Assembly: GCF_016124105.1 (NCBI RefSeq) | Contig: NZ_JADGMQ010000004.1 | Coordinates: forward strand, 213,830 to 277,829 | Length of the DNA stretch: 64,000 bases | Origin: Aquamicrobium zhengzhouense | GTDB lineage: Bacteria > Pseudomonadota > Alphaproteobacteria > Rhizobiales > Rhizobiaceae | Reading direction: 5' to 3' | Part shown: one piece after another, positions 10,201-17,543 of the stretch | How the letters are laid out: every line of letters begins with the position of its first letter | Numbering within the stretch: position 1 is the stretch's first letter | Translations under genes and position numbers: made by a program | Notes under the pieces: generated by a model | Database searches by the model: none | What the model was told of the DNA's origin: nothing | The model's input: the letters and a program-made list of their open reading frames with translations, nothing else

Positions 10201-11153
10201 ACCCCCTCCACATAGCTGACGGTCTGCGCTTCCTCGCGCACCACTCCGGAAACCCGCCATTCTTCGGAGAACTCAAGCGAGGCGTTTTGCGTGACCATCG
10301 GACGGATCTGGCATTGCGCCGCACGCAGATCGTCTCCAAACCAAGAAACGACAACAGCCACTTCCTCAAGGTTCGGACACAGCGCCTGTAATTCATCCAG
10401 TGACGCCAGCAGATCAGACGAGCCATGCAGGACGTTGCGGTTGACGTGTATGGTCACCCCAGGGCTGGGAGTGAACGTGACTTGCTCCGGATCCAGGCCG
10501 TACTCCGTCGCTCCTGGCAGGAGGGCTACCGAACGTATGTGACGATGCAACTCGCCTACCGGCCTCAGGACCTCGAACTGAAACTGAGGAATGCGGTTGC
10601 CGAAGTCACCCAGCGCGAAATGGTCGAACACGGCATAGGCGGTACCTCGATACGCTGGTGTGCCGTGAACCTGCTTCGCATCGATAAGCGGATCCGCCTG
10701 CTGATCTTCGAAGCCCGTGTAGATCCGGAGATTGATCTCCTCCAGATCCAGTTCACGCCCGTCTGCCCAGATCCGGCGCACTCCCGCGATTGGCCCCTCG
10801 CATAAGGCGAAAGCAAAATTTCCGGAATAGGCGTAGGTTGTCGTGGTGACCTTGGGGCCTGCTTTTGCCCCTTGGCGTTCGACGGTCTTGGTCTCGTGGA
10901 ACCGGGTGGCCCAGATCAAATTCCCGCCGATACGCATGGTGCCGTATACGCGCGGGATAGGCTGTCCCTCCTCTGCCAGGAACGGCTTCGGTGCGCCGAG
11001 ACGCGGGCCTTCGATCCGCCGGTGTCCCTGCAGCAATGTCTGGTCGATGGCGTAACCTGCCATGGCGCCTGCTGCGGACCCTATCGCGCTGCCAATAGGA
11101 CCAAAGATGCCGCCAAGGAACGCCCCGGCTGCCTGTAAGACGATTGTCGCCAT
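7254..11153 (-). CDS. GTA host-specificity / tail hub protein (RcGTA Gp15-like)
   Basis: A 1299-residue protein corresponding to the last and largest gene of the GTA structural cluster, the tail hub/fibre component with a glycoside-hydrolase-like TIM-barrel domain. The N-terminus is a glycine-zipper-rich hydrophobic stretch (about residues 8-36), followed by the conserved segment FLAEEGQPIPRVYGTMRIGG. The middle region (about residues 400-700, with VDTFLIGSELRGLT and WFTEIGCPAVDKG) fits the TIM-barrel domain with catalytic-type acidic residues. It follows gp14 by 12 nt. The frame is intact over its full length. Confidence 0.93.
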   Translation of the reverse strand: MATIVLQAAGAFLGGIFGPIGSAIGSAAGAMAGYAIDQTLLQGHRRIEGPRLGAPKPFLAEEGQPIPRVYGTMRIGGNLIWATRFHETKTVERQGAKAGPKVTTTTYAYSGNFAFALCEGPIAGVRRIWADGRELDLEEINLRIYTGFEDQQADPLIDAKQVHGTPAYRGTAYAVFDHFALGDFGNRIPQFQFEVLRPVGELHRHIRSVALLPGATEYGLDPEQVTFTPSPGVTIHVNRNVLHGSSDLLASLDELQALCPNLEEVAVVVSWFGDDLRAAQCQIRPMVTQNASLEFSEEWRVSGVVREEAQTVSYVEGVAAYGGTPSDLSVVRCIQEIRRRGLRVALYPFLMMDVPPSNGLPDPYGEDEQSAFPWRGRISCFPAPNAPGSPDKSSAIRTDVSSYCGSANSASFALDESGVTYLGDPEDWGYRRLVLHYAWLASQAGGVDTFLIGSELRGLTSLRDGSSHFPFVEALCQLASEVRSILGSETKITYGADWSEYFGHQPADGSGDVFFHLDELWAHPAIDAVGIDNYMPLADWRDEDIDGRNPDGFLLPYDINGLRSQICAGEGFDWFYASSEARQIRSRTPITDGAYGKPWVFRYKDLVSWWENEHFNRIGGVEMAEPTAWRPQSKPIWFTEIGCPAVDKGPNQPNVFPDSKSSENAVPYFSSGARADDAPARFLAAHFQHWDPASAYFDEANNPVSTIYGGRMLDISRSCVWAWDARPFPAFPLHTKIWADGENWSAGHWLNGRLCGVRRSDLISAILSDHSLPAAETRDVAGSLNGYLTDAPDTARAALEPLAQLFGIFAAERDGTLHFSAENLARSILTIDDIVLDEEITFERSRTQLRDLPEAAEVTFVDSFSEYQTAVARVVRPGAHAAEIERLSLPGSIHREGAETQIREWLERRHVARDTIGFALPADALGIEVGAVISLSSDSAGYDYLVTEVEQGLSRKLAARRISRRAATAKPAELGEPSFRPPVIAGAPHVVMLDLPLMPGSNGVENSYRIAAFAEPWRRQAVYASPEQTGFELTAVIESRGTIGSLVEPLTPGPEGRVDLSGRANVRLFGGELASASTVSLLNGANLAAIGSPDGGWELLQFSHAQEVEANVWQLSSLLRAQLGTNDVMMRGHPAGATFVLVNGSVVSSGLPAALSGLSLNWRVGPAGLAFGTRKFHQAQATGGVRARLPFSPVHLRAKRQSNGDVLFSWVRRGRIDADSWIGEDIPLGEEFEKYRIEFTDMGDNIRRVAETSSPSWTYSNGMQLEDFPLQPSEIKVTVRQISATVGAGVAARCSTILP

Positions 11154-11165
11154 GGAATGACCCGA

Positions 11166-11606
11166 TCAGGTAGTCTTTTCAGGGAAAGCGAAGACACCAG
11201 CTATGCGGCGCCGCCACTGAGGGATGAGTGGCGAAATCATCACGGCATGCCCTTCATAGGCATGAAGAAAACCGTCCGAGTTGATGAGGATGCCGACGTG
11301 CTTGGCCGCGTGGTGAGCCCGCCAGCGAAATATGAGAAGGTCACTGGGGAGAGCCTCAGAGATATTCTTTTCAACTGCGTGACGCCTCGCGGCATCAAGC
11401 ATGCGGTCCTTGGACCCGACTTCGGCCCAGTCAGGAGAGTACGGCCCTGGCTCTTCTGGCTCCGTACCGTACAGACTTCGCCAAACCCCGCGGACCAAGC
11501 CCAGACAATCGCATCCTATGCCTTTGCTCGATGCCTGATGCCGGTAAGGCGTGCCGACCCATGTGAGCGCCTCGGTCATTACAGCGCCGCGGATATCGCC
11601 AGTCAT
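11166..11606 (-). CDS. GTA NlpC/P60 peptidase (Gp14-like)
   Basis: A 146-residue cell-wall peptidase carried on the GTA tail, predicted to cleave peptidoglycan cross-links during DNA entry. The catalytic Cys is C34 in GCDCLGLV. The His is in AAKHVGIL (about residue 103), and a further polar residue lies in LHAYEGHAV. Its start overlaps the gp13 stop (ATGA). It has the usual length for GTA Gp14. Confidence 0.9.
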   Translation of the reverse strand: MTGDIRGAVMTEALTWVGTPYRHQASSKGIGCDCLGLVRGVWRSLYGTEPEEPGPYSPDWAEVGSKDRMLDAARRHAVEKNISEALPSDLLIFRWRAHHAAKHVGILINSDGFLHAYEGHAVMISPLIPQWRRRIAGVFAFPEKTT

Positions 11607-12490
11607 TCAACCAGCGCCCCGCCGTCATGGAGCATTTCGTCGGAGACATATCGATAGGCCGCATCATTTCCCGGCAAGTGCGGGAACCCGCGAAAGTTCA
11701 GACCATTTCCGAACTTTTCCCGACACGCCTGAAAGCTCTTGTCGCAACCGGCTATGATGACAAAGGTGGTGCCTACCACTGGCTGCGAGCCGGCCGCAGA
11801 AAGGGTGAACACACGCTTTCCTGCTCTTGCAGTATCCGCTTCCACGAAAGCCTTTCGACCGGTGACACCTCCGCTGGTCCAGCTGATCTCGCCATAGCTG
11901 AACCACCCGGCGGGAAAGCCATCAAGGCCGCGAACCTCGAATGTGCCAGATCCGATGACTGCCTCGACGATCCCGCTGCCTTTCAGCATCGGGTCGTCCG
12001 TCGCGACTTTGCAACGTGCGTCACCGAGCTGCGCATCGCATTGGCGGCGCAGGATGCGTCCGTTTGGCTTGTCGAGGCTGGTCATAAGGCTCTCGAGTTC
12101 GGCGACGAACTGGCCGTCCCTGCGTTCGATCCTTCCTATCGTTGCCGTTCTGAGCCTCACGAACTGCCGTGCGTCCGTCCAGTTGACCAGGAGGGTGTCG
12201 ATCCGTGCCCCGTCATAAGTGCCTGACAGGATGTCCGCGTCTGTGAGAACATCCGACGACAGCGCGCCCTCAACTTCGGCCGTATCAACTGCCATCCCCA
12301 GCGACGTGCGGACCTCCGACTGGGTAAACCCCGATTGCGGTTGAAATTGTTGACCCTCAATTTCGAGCGGGCGGTCGTAATCCGTAAACCCGAGGGTCTT
12401 TCCATCCCGGCAAGTCATCAGCCAGCAATGACACAAGGTGGTACAGACCTGTTCCAGATGTGCCCGAAGTTCCGGAGGGTAATCGCTCAT
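11603..12490 (-). CDS. GTA tail protein, DUF2163 family (Gp13-like)
   Basis: A 295-residue protein with the DUF2163 layout: an N-terminal half with RDGKTLGFTDYDRPLEI and a C-terminal segment containing CDAQLGDARCKV and the cysteine pair CDKSFQACREKFGN, close to the metal-site residues of RcGTA Gp13. It overlaps gp12 and gp14 by ATGA junctions. It forms part of the baseplate/hub with Gp12, Gp14 and Gp15. Confidence 0.9.
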   Translation of the reverse strand: MSDYPPELRAHLEQVCTTLCHCWLMTCRDGKTLGFTDYDRPLEIEGQQFQPQSGFTQSEVRTSLGMAVDTAEVEGALSSDVLTDADILSGTYDGARIDTLLVNWTDARQFVRLRTATIGRIERRDGQFVAELESLMTSLDKPNGRILRRQCDAQLGDARCKVATDDPMLKGSGIVEAVIGSGTFEVRGLDGFPAGWFSYGEISWTSGGVTGRKAFVEADTARAGKRVFTLSAAGSQPVVGTTFVIIAGCDKSFQACREKFGNGLNFRGFPHLPGNDAAYRYVSDEMLHDGGALVE

Positions 12491-13128
12491 GGCAAGATCA
12501 GCTCCACTATGGGGATGGATGGGATCTGCCCGGCATTGAAGGCCGTCAGGTTGATCTCGATGCGCTCGGTATCGAACCGTGCGGGCACGTCGAACTCGTA
12601 ACCGGCACGGACCTCTTGGCCGACGCCGGGGGTCGAACCGTCGACAAAAGTGACAACGCCAGACTCGATATCGACTTGGAAGCTCTCGGGTTCCGAAGCC
12701 ACGCCCCCCACCGAGATCAGAACGCTCTCGTCAACCGGCTTGCGGATCGGCCTCGCATAAGCGTCGTCACCTTCGCCGTACCACTTGATGAGCTGAAATC
12801 GCGACTTCTCACCATCACCTATGCCGAGCAACTGGTCGAGAGCCGTCGGTTGTGCCTCAGGCGAGCAAGATTTCATGTCGAAAGGATCGCGAAAACGGAA
12901 GCCGTGGAACGGGCCACGCCTCGCTTCAAAGAACTCGACGATCTCATAAAGTTCAGTCATTGACCGAACGCCCGTTCCCGCATCAAACCGACGCCGCGAA
13001 TGTGCATGTCGCAGGTTTCGTTTTTCGCGACCTGACGTCAGCGCCACGATCTCAGTGCGCCGCTCCGGCCCTCCGGTCGCGCCAAAGGATATATCGATCG
13101 GAAAGCGGACTTCGTGAAAGCTTTGCAT
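12487..13128 (-). CDS. GTA tail protein, DUF2460/TIGR02217 family (Gp12-like)
   Basis: A 213-residue distal-tail protein. ATG 13128 (MQSFHEVRFPIDIS) is preferred over the in-frame start 15 nt upstream because GGAGG lies 4 nt before it. It carries the family motif FEARRGPFHGFRFRDPFD (about residues 65-85). The stop overlaps the gp13 start. This is RcGTA Gp12 by order and sequence. Confidence 0.92.
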   Translation of the reverse strand: MQSFHEVRFPIDISFGATGGPERRTEIVALTSGREKRNLRHAHSRRRFDAGTGVRSMTELYEIVEFFEARRGPFHGFRFRDPFDMKSCSPEAQPTALDQLLGIGDGEKSRFQLIKWYGEGDDAYARPIRKPVDESVLISVGGVASEPESFQVDIESGVVTFVDGSTPGVGQEVRAGYEFDVPARFDTERIEINLTAFNAGQIPSIPIVELILP

Positions 13129-13149
13129 GGTTCCTCCGCGCACGATCCG

Positions 13150-13719
13150 TCAAAGGGTACGGGTGCCTCTGGTCACGGCCCGCGCAAGCATGCCGGTGAC
13201 CTGCGCTTCTGACTTGCGGAAGGAGGACACATCCGGCGTCGTGACGTTAAAGACGATGTTGACGGCCCCGCCCGAGCCGGGGCCCGCTACACCCAGCCTT
13301 CCATCGGCTCCCCGCGCCAGCGGTAATATTGCCTCCGGACCCGCTTCCCCCATAAGGCCGGTCGTCTTCCCCATCGGGAAATAGGTCGGCGCAGAGACAA
13401 TTCCGCCGCTGGCAAACGGAACCACACCGCCATTCGCGAAGGGCAGCACCTTTCCTAAACCCCCGAACATGGATGAGAACAACCCGGATGCGAGGTTGGT
13501 CAGCGGCTGTAGCCCTTGGCTTAATGCCATCCCGGCCAGGTTGAGACCGATCCGGCGCAGCGTATCGTCGAGGGATTTCCCGCTCAGTACCGCATCCTTG
13601 AGCGCGCCAGACAGCTGACGGCCGAAGCTTTCCGAGAGCTTGCTCAGATTGCCGATCGCGTCAGCAAATGGCTACGTGTCTGCTTCGATGCTGATTTGGA
13701 GCCGTTCCCGTTCCGTCAT
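13150..13719 (-). pseudogene. GTA tail tape-measure-like protein (Gp11-like), interrupted by in-frame TAG
   Basis: The full frame from ATG 13719 (MTERERLQISIEADT, preceded by AAGGAG) to the TGA at 13150 would give 189 residues, the usual size for GTA Gp11. Codon 16 is TAG (13672-13674). Immediately after it the frame resumes with PFADAIGNLSKLSESFG and continues to the Ala/Gly-rich repeat region typical of the family (LPFANGGVVPFASGGIV) and to the normal end. A shorter product could only start at the internal ATG 13530 (126 residues), which lacks the helical N-terminus. The lesion is a single-codon nonsense change, not a frameshift. The original residue is unknown; TCG (Ser), CAG or GAG would each need one base change. 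Confidence 0.85.
13672..13674 (-). other. In-frame amber codon in GTA gp11
   Basis: The plus strand reads cta at 13672-13674, giving TAG on the coding strand as codon 16 of the 190-codon frame. The context is GACACG-TAG-CCATTT. The flanking translation on both sides is coherent family sequence. Confidence 0.9.
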
Positions 13720-13722
13720 GCT

Positions 13723-13938
13723 TCATGCTCCTTGGTCATCGGGAAAGATGCGCATCAGTTCGGCCATTGCCGATCGTGTCGGAGGAAAACTATTGCCTCC
13801 GATAAACCGCAGTGCATGAGACAATTCCTTTGGCGTCATCGCCCAGAAAGCGCGTGGAGGCAGCCGCAACAGGCCCAGTCCCAGCGCGATGATCGCATCC
13901 CAGGGGAACTGGTGCGCGTTTCCTGTCGCGGCACTCAG
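13723..13938 (-). CDS. GTA tail assembly chaperone (rcc01693/Phage_TAC_6-like) with CTG start
   Basis: A 71-residue product too short and without a normal start. From 13938 the frame reads CTG-AGT-GCC and continues to FPWDAIIALGLGLLRLPP, AFWAMTPKELSHALRF and a stop TGA at 13725-13723. This is the small chaperone found between GTA gp10 and gp11. No ATG, GTG or TTG occurs in this frame for more than 100 nt upstream. CTG 13938 overlaps the gp10 stop as CTGA, in the position where most other junctions of the cluster have ATGA. It is therefore read as a degraded or weak start coupled to gp10. No clear ribosome site is visible. Confidence 0.7.
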   Translation of the reverse strand: MSAATGNAHQFPWDAIIALGLGLLRLPPRAFWAMTPKELSHALRFIGGNSFPPTRSAMAELMRIFPDDQGA

Positions 13939-14273
13939 GTGCGCGGCGTCGTACTCGCTTCGGCAGCGCCGAAAGTTACCTTCAGCAGTTCCGCTACGAT
14001 TGCAGCCGCACCCGTCACGCCGCCCTCGATCGCCATTGAACCGACATCGGTTGCTTCCACCTCGGTTCCCGCCCCGCGCAATCCGGCAGCAATGACTTCC
14101 ATCAGGTCGCGCGCTGAAAGCCGGCCACTCGAAAACCGTTCGGCGAGCGCAGTGAGATCACTTGCTGAGAATGCGTGCTCCAGTTCAGCGAGTGACCCGA
14201 GGGTCAGGCAAAGTGTGCACTCGCGTCCGTTGATCACCGCGGAGATCTCTCCGCGCCTCCGGTTAGCGCTCAT
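13935..14273 (-). CDS. GTA Gp10-like protein (Phage_TAC_11 / GTA-gp10 family)
   Basis: A 112-residue tail-assembly protein with the family motifs GEISAVINGRECTLCLTLGSLAELE (about residues 8-32) and LTALAERFSSGRLSARDLMEVIAAGLRG. Its start overlaps the gp9 stop (ATGA). It probably acts as a tail chaperone together with the following small gene. Confidence 0.88.
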   Translation of the reverse strand: MSANRRRGEISAVINGRECTLCLTLGSLAELEHAFSASDLTALAERFSSGRLSARDLMEVIAAGLRGAGTEVEATDVGSMAIEGGVTGAAAIVAELLKVTFGAAEASTTPRT

Positions 14274-14680
14274 GGCAGAGCCTCAAAGGTAATCGCCCCG
14301 GCGGACTCCAGCGCAACGTCGAAGCTCACCTCACCATCGTGGGTGCCGGTATATTCAAGCGCCGTAATCTGGAACGGCCCTGCGACCGTACCGAAACCGG
14401 GGATCAGCAGCTGCCACGACGAGATCGTCCCGCCGAAAAAGCGGCTGCGCATAGCCTCGTCCGACGCGGCGTCCTTGAAAATTCCGGAAGCGCTGAGCGA
14501 TGCACGCTGGACACCTGCGCCCCCAAGCAGCTCTCGCCACCTCCCGGCAGAATCGGCATCCGTGATATCGACTGTCTCGCTATTGAACGCCAACCGCTTG
14601 CTGCGCAGCCCCGCAACGGTGACAAAGCTGCCGCCGTCGGCGAGTTTCAATAGAAGATCCTTGCCCTTCTGTGCCGCCAC
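14270..14680 (-). CDS. GTA major tail protein (Gp9-like, TP901-1 family)
   Basis: A 136-residue tail-tube subunit. It starts MAAQKGKDLLLKLADGG and carries the tube-protein signature FNSETVDITDADSAGRWRELL (about residues 32-52), with the C-terminal EYTGTHDGEVSFDVALESAG. It corresponds to RcGTA Gp9, whose hexamers stack to form the non-contractile tail. The length is normal. Confidence 0.92.
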   Translation of the reverse strand: MAAQKGKDLLLKLADGGSFVTVAGLRSKRLAFNSETVDITDADSAGRWRELLGGAGVQRASLSASGIFKDAASDEAMRSRFFGGTISSWQLLIPGFGTVAGPFQITALEYTGTHDGEVSFDVALESAGAITFEALP

Positions 14681-14725
14681 AGGGGTTCTCCTTCCGTCTC
14701 TCGATTTGGTGGGTGACCTTGAAGG

Positions 14726-15136
14726 TCAGTCAGTGGGCTCGGTCACCGCTCTGAAGCGCAGGATCCCGTGATAGATCGCTAGATCATCTATGTAGCGTAC
14801 TTCCTCGAATTCACGTCGCAGGTTAACGAGACGAAACCCATCCAAAGCTAGTTCCGTGTCGTGTAGCGCAGCTTTGACGTGTTCGAGCATCAGGAGGGTC
14901 TGTTTCTTGCCCTTTTCTTTGGACCAGGCGTGTACGGTGAAGAGATGCTCAGAGCCATCTTCCGTGCTGGTGCTCCAGTCAAAGCCCGTGGTTCGGCCAA
15001 AGGTGAAATAGGGAAAAACCACGTTCGCCGGCGCGTGATCGTAAAGTCGCACCTCCCCGAGCATCTCTGCCAGCGGCGCCGAAGCTTTCAGCGTGGCGAA
15101 TATCGCCTTTTGCAGCTCAAAGGTCGCCGACATCAT
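14726..15136 (-). CDS. GTA tail terminator, DUF3168 family (Gp8-like)
   Basis: A 136-residue protein with the DUF3168 pattern: an N-terminal helix (ATFELQKAIFATLKASAPLAEML), then VFPYFTFGRTTGFDWST, HLFTVHAWSKEKGKK and the C-terminal strand IYHGILRFRAVTE. It would cap the tail tube at the head-tail interface. There are two adjacent ATGs (15136 and 15133); the first fits an overlapping ATGA junction with the small gene upstream if that gene is read in its alternative frame. Confidence 0.9.
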   Translation of the reverse strand: MMSATFELQKAIFATLKASAPLAEMLGEVRLYDHAPANVVFPYFTFGRTTGFDWSTSTEDGSEHLFTVHAWSKEKGKKQTLLMLEHVKAALHDTELALDGFRLVNLRREFEEVRYIDDLAIYHGILRFRAVTEPTD

Positions 15137-15290
15137 TTAGCGCTTTCCCCGCCCTTGGTCTTCGGTCCGAAAAGTCCGGATCCGCCTTCCTACCAACGTA
15201 GATCGTCTCGGCACTATCCGCCAACTGGTGCATGTGGGATCGTAGCGCACGGATAAGACCCTCCAATGTCACTTTGACAGAGACCTTCAT
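15117..15290 (-). CDS. Small GTA-cluster protein between gp7 and gp8, possible frameshift
   Basis: From ATG 15290 (overlapping the gp7 stop as ATGA) a 57-residue frame runs through KVTLEGLIRALRSHMHQLAD to a stop at 15117, 20 nt inside gp8. The -1 frame of the last part reads GSGLFGPKTKGGESAK and stops at 15133-15135, making a perfect ATGA junction with gp8 as in its neighbours. One missing G in the GG-C run near 15185 would restore this. It may be either the intact 57-residue product or a frameshifted gene. The function is unknown. Confidence 0.5.
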   Translation of the reverse strand: MKVSVKVTLEGLIRALRSHMHQLADSAETIYVGRKADPDFSDRRPRAGKALNDVGDL

Positions 15291-15622
15291 CGGCCGATCT
15301 CTCGGGTATGACAGACTAGATAGCGGGCCGTTTCATCAGGATCGTGCACAGTCAGGATTTCCAGTATCCGGCGACCATGTTTCAACCGGAGCCCACTCGT
15401 GACATCCGCGCGGTATCGTATCGTCACGCGATGGCTCAGCGTTTCAAGCGTCTGATCGCCTCCAAAGCGGCTTCTGGCAGTCACTGGTTCTATAAGCGCG
15501 AAGAAGGTTGCCACCTCCGACCAGATCTCGCTGCGCCCTCCGCCACCGTCCGAAACGATACTTGCGGCTTCCATGGCAACCTCATGGCGAAATGCGCCTG
15601 GGTCTATGAACTCCGTGCGCAT
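15287..15622 (-). CDS. GTA head-tail adaptor / head closure protein (Gp7-like)
   Basis: A 111-residue protein of the phage head-closure family. It starts MRTEFIDPGAFRHEVAME and contains GRSEIWSEVATFFALIEPV and HRVTIRYRADVTSGLRL, the latter being the conserved strand-loop of this fold. It abuts gp6 (adjacent stop and start) and its stop overlaps the next small gene by ATGA. Confidence 0.9.
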   Translation of the reverse strand: MRTEFIDPGAFRHEVAMEAASIVSDGGGGRSEIWSEVATFFALIEPVTARSRFGGDQTLETLSHRVTIRYRADVTSGLRLKHGRRILEILTVHDPDETARYLVCHTREIGR

Positions 15623-16192
15623 CTACAATCTCCTTGAGCGCCATGGCGCAATCAGCCTTTCATATCCGGCAGGAAATGAATGCGGCTGGCTCCTCGGCGC
15701 TAGATGCGCGCGGAATTCATACCAATGCGCCGTCAGCAAAAGGATCGCACGCTTGAGAAGATCCGGCACGTCAGCTCCAGCCTCGCCGAAGCCCGCCTTG
15801 AAGTCTATTTCATAACCATTTCCGGTCTTGGCCCGGTCGGCCTGCGTGGTGAAATAAAGTGCGGCCGGACGCGACTGAGCCATGAGCCGATAGGTGGCCG
15901 GATCAAGCGTTTCACCCTCGCCATCCTCGCCGAATGCCGTAACTGACACGATCTCGCGCACGGGGTGCCGGCGCAGCAAAACTCTTCCCAGCGGGGGCAG
16001 CACGTCGAGCGTAAGCCGCCAGCTTTGATCGAGAAGTGCCAGACCGCAGGCCGCCTCCACCTCTTCTCGCGCGGCGCTGATCAGTGACGCGATCAAAGCA
16101 TCCTCGCTGTCGTGGCTTACTCGCAATGTCTGCTTGGCTTCTGCCAACGACACCGGCTCGGCTTCCGGCGCTATCGTTCGAAAGAGGACCAT
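15623..16192 (-). CDS. GTA head-tail connector protein (Gp6-like)
   Basis: A 189-residue connector that would form the ring below the portal. The N-terminal motif VSLAEAKQTLRVSHDSEDALIASLISAAREEVE (about residues 12-45) is the standard signature of phage connector proteins. ATG 16192 is chosen because GAGG lies 5 nt before it; a GTG two codons upstream is the alternative. It is the first gene after the intrinsic terminator that follows the capsid gene. Confidence 0.9.
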   Translation of the reverse strand: MVLFRTIAPEAEPVSLAEAKQTLRVSHDSEDALIASLISAAREEVEAACGLALLDQSWRLTLDVLPPLGRVLLRRHPVREIVSVTAFGEDGEGETLDPATYRLMAQSRPAALYFTTQADRAKTGNGYEIDFKAGFGEAGADVPDLLKRAILLLTAHWYEFRAHLAPRSQPHSFPAGYERLIAPWRSRRL

Positions 16193-16219
16193 GAGCACCT
16201 CATGTCAGCTGAAAAGAAA

Positions 16220-16247
16220 ACGGCCCCGGCAAGGGGACCGGGGCCGT
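16220..16247 (-). terminator. Intrinsic terminator after GTA capsid gene
   Basis: A perfect 10-bp GC-rich stem ACGGCCCCGG/CCGGGGCCGT with an 8-nt loop is followed on the minus strand by TTTTCTTTTC. It lies 36 nt after the capsid stop and before gp6, inside the otherwise tightly packed operon. Confidence 0.85.
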
Positions 16248-16282
16248 CGACGAAATCTCAGGCAAGCGCCCAGATTTTCGTC

Positions 16283-17542
16283 TTACTCGGAGCCGAACTT
16301 CAGCAGCTTGATGGCGTCGAAATCCTGGATACCTCCGCCAACCCTCTTCGTCGTGTAGAAGAGGACGTAAGGCTTTGCGGAATACGGGTCACGAAGCACC
16401 CGCACTCCAGCGCGGTCAACGATGAGGTAGCCGCGTTTGAAGTCACCGAAAGCGATGGGGGTGGCACCAGCGGCAACGTCTGGCATGTCTTCTGCCTCTA
16501 CCAGAGGGAAGCCAAGCAGCATTGCTCGTGCTCCCGCCGATGTGGGCGGCTGCCAAAGGTAATTGCCCTCGGAATCCTTCATCTTGCGGATCATCGCCTG
16601 GGTTTTGCGGTTCATCACCCAGTGCGCATTTTGCCGGTATCCCGCCTTGAGAGCGTAGATGAGATCGAGCAGCTTGTCCGCCGGGCTCGTCGCCGCAAAT
16701 GCGCCATCCTCTCCGGTGTCGAGAGTGCCAATTTCGCCCCAGCTGCGCGTGCTGTCATCCTCCTGGTCGTAGGCCAGAAATCCCTTCGGCTGATTGGTCC
16801 CGCTTCCGTTGATGAAAGCATCCCCCTCCTTCTCGGCGAACGCGGTTTCAACCTCGCTCACAATCCACTGGTCGAGATCGACCACCGCGTCCTCAAGCAG
16901 TGATGGGGTTGCTGCAGGCATGGCATAAAGTTCTGCCGTCGGGAACTGGAGTTGGTCGAGGACCGGAGAGTCCGTTTTCGTCCGCGATCCTGTTTCCGCG
17001 GCCCAGCTAGCCACAGGTCCTGTCACTGTGAATGGCTTGCGCAACGTGGGACCTGATACTTGTCGAACAGATGCGATCGCTCGGATAGGCGAAATTTCCG
17101 CCAGACGTCGGCCGATCTCCGCTTCGATCGTTTGCGGGACAACGTAGCCGCCATCCACGTTCGAACCGTAGGACATGTCCTTTGTTTCGATCGTTCGAAG
17201 CTTTTGCTCCTCGCCGGAGCGCATGTAGCTTTCGAAGGCTTCCTTATGCTCCAGATCCGCGACACCTTTTTGGCCATCGCGCCCCAGGGCCGGTCGAGCC
17301 CGTTTCAGGACAAACTCGTCGATAGCGCGCTTTTGTCGATCGAGCGCTTCCGAGATCCGGTCGACTTTTTCCGTCGTGACCACATCCGCGCTTTTGCGCT
17401 GCTCGATGTCTCGCAGACGCTGGTCATTTTCGTCCCGAAACGCAGCGAAGGTCGCCATGAACTCGTCAAAGCCATCAGCCAGCGCGGCAAGATCAGCCGA
17501 GCCGGATTTCATCTCTGGCGCAACTGGGCCCAGATTGGTCAT
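16283..17542 (-). CDS. GTA major capsid protein (Gp5-like, HK97 fold)
   Basis: A 419-residue HK97-type capsid precursor. ATG 17542 (MTNLGPVAPEMKSG) is chosen over a longer basic extension because AAGGAAAG precedes it and it directly follows the protease stop. Residues 1-115 are a charged coiled-coil scaffold-like domain. The cleavage by the Gp4 protease should fall near residue 110, before the capsid domain (MSYGSNVDGGYVVPQTIEAEI, then EKEGDAFINGSGTNQPKGFL and the C-terminal GGGIQDFDAIKLLKFGSE). The frame is intact. Confidence 0.94.
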   Translation of the reverse strand: MTNLGPVAPEMKSGSADLAALADGFDEFMATFAAFRDENDQRLRDIEQRKSADVVTTEKVDRISEALDRQKRAIDEFVLKRARPALGRDGQKGVADLEHKEAFESYMRSGEEQKLRTIETKDMSYGSNVDGGYVVPQTIEAEIGRRLAEISPIRAIASVRQVSGPTLRKPFTVTGPVASWAAETGSRTKTDSPVLDQLQFPTAELYAMPAATPSLLEDAVVDLDQWIVSEVETAFAEKEGDAFINGSGTNQPKGFLAYDQEDDSTRSWGEIGTLDTGEDGAFAATSPADKLLDLIYALKAGYRQNAHWVMNRKTQAMIRKMKDSEGNYLWQPPTSAGARAMLLGFPLVEAEDMPDVAAGATPIAFGDFKRGYLIVDRAGVRVLRDPYSAKPYVLFYTTKRVGGGIQDFDAIKLLKFGSE

Positions 17543-17543
17543 G

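Noticed and set aside
13935..14040. Programmed frameshift from gp10 into the chaperone frame
   Set aside because: No X XXY YYZ heptamer in register was found near the end of gp10; the CTGA overlap explains the junction more simply, although it is not excluded.
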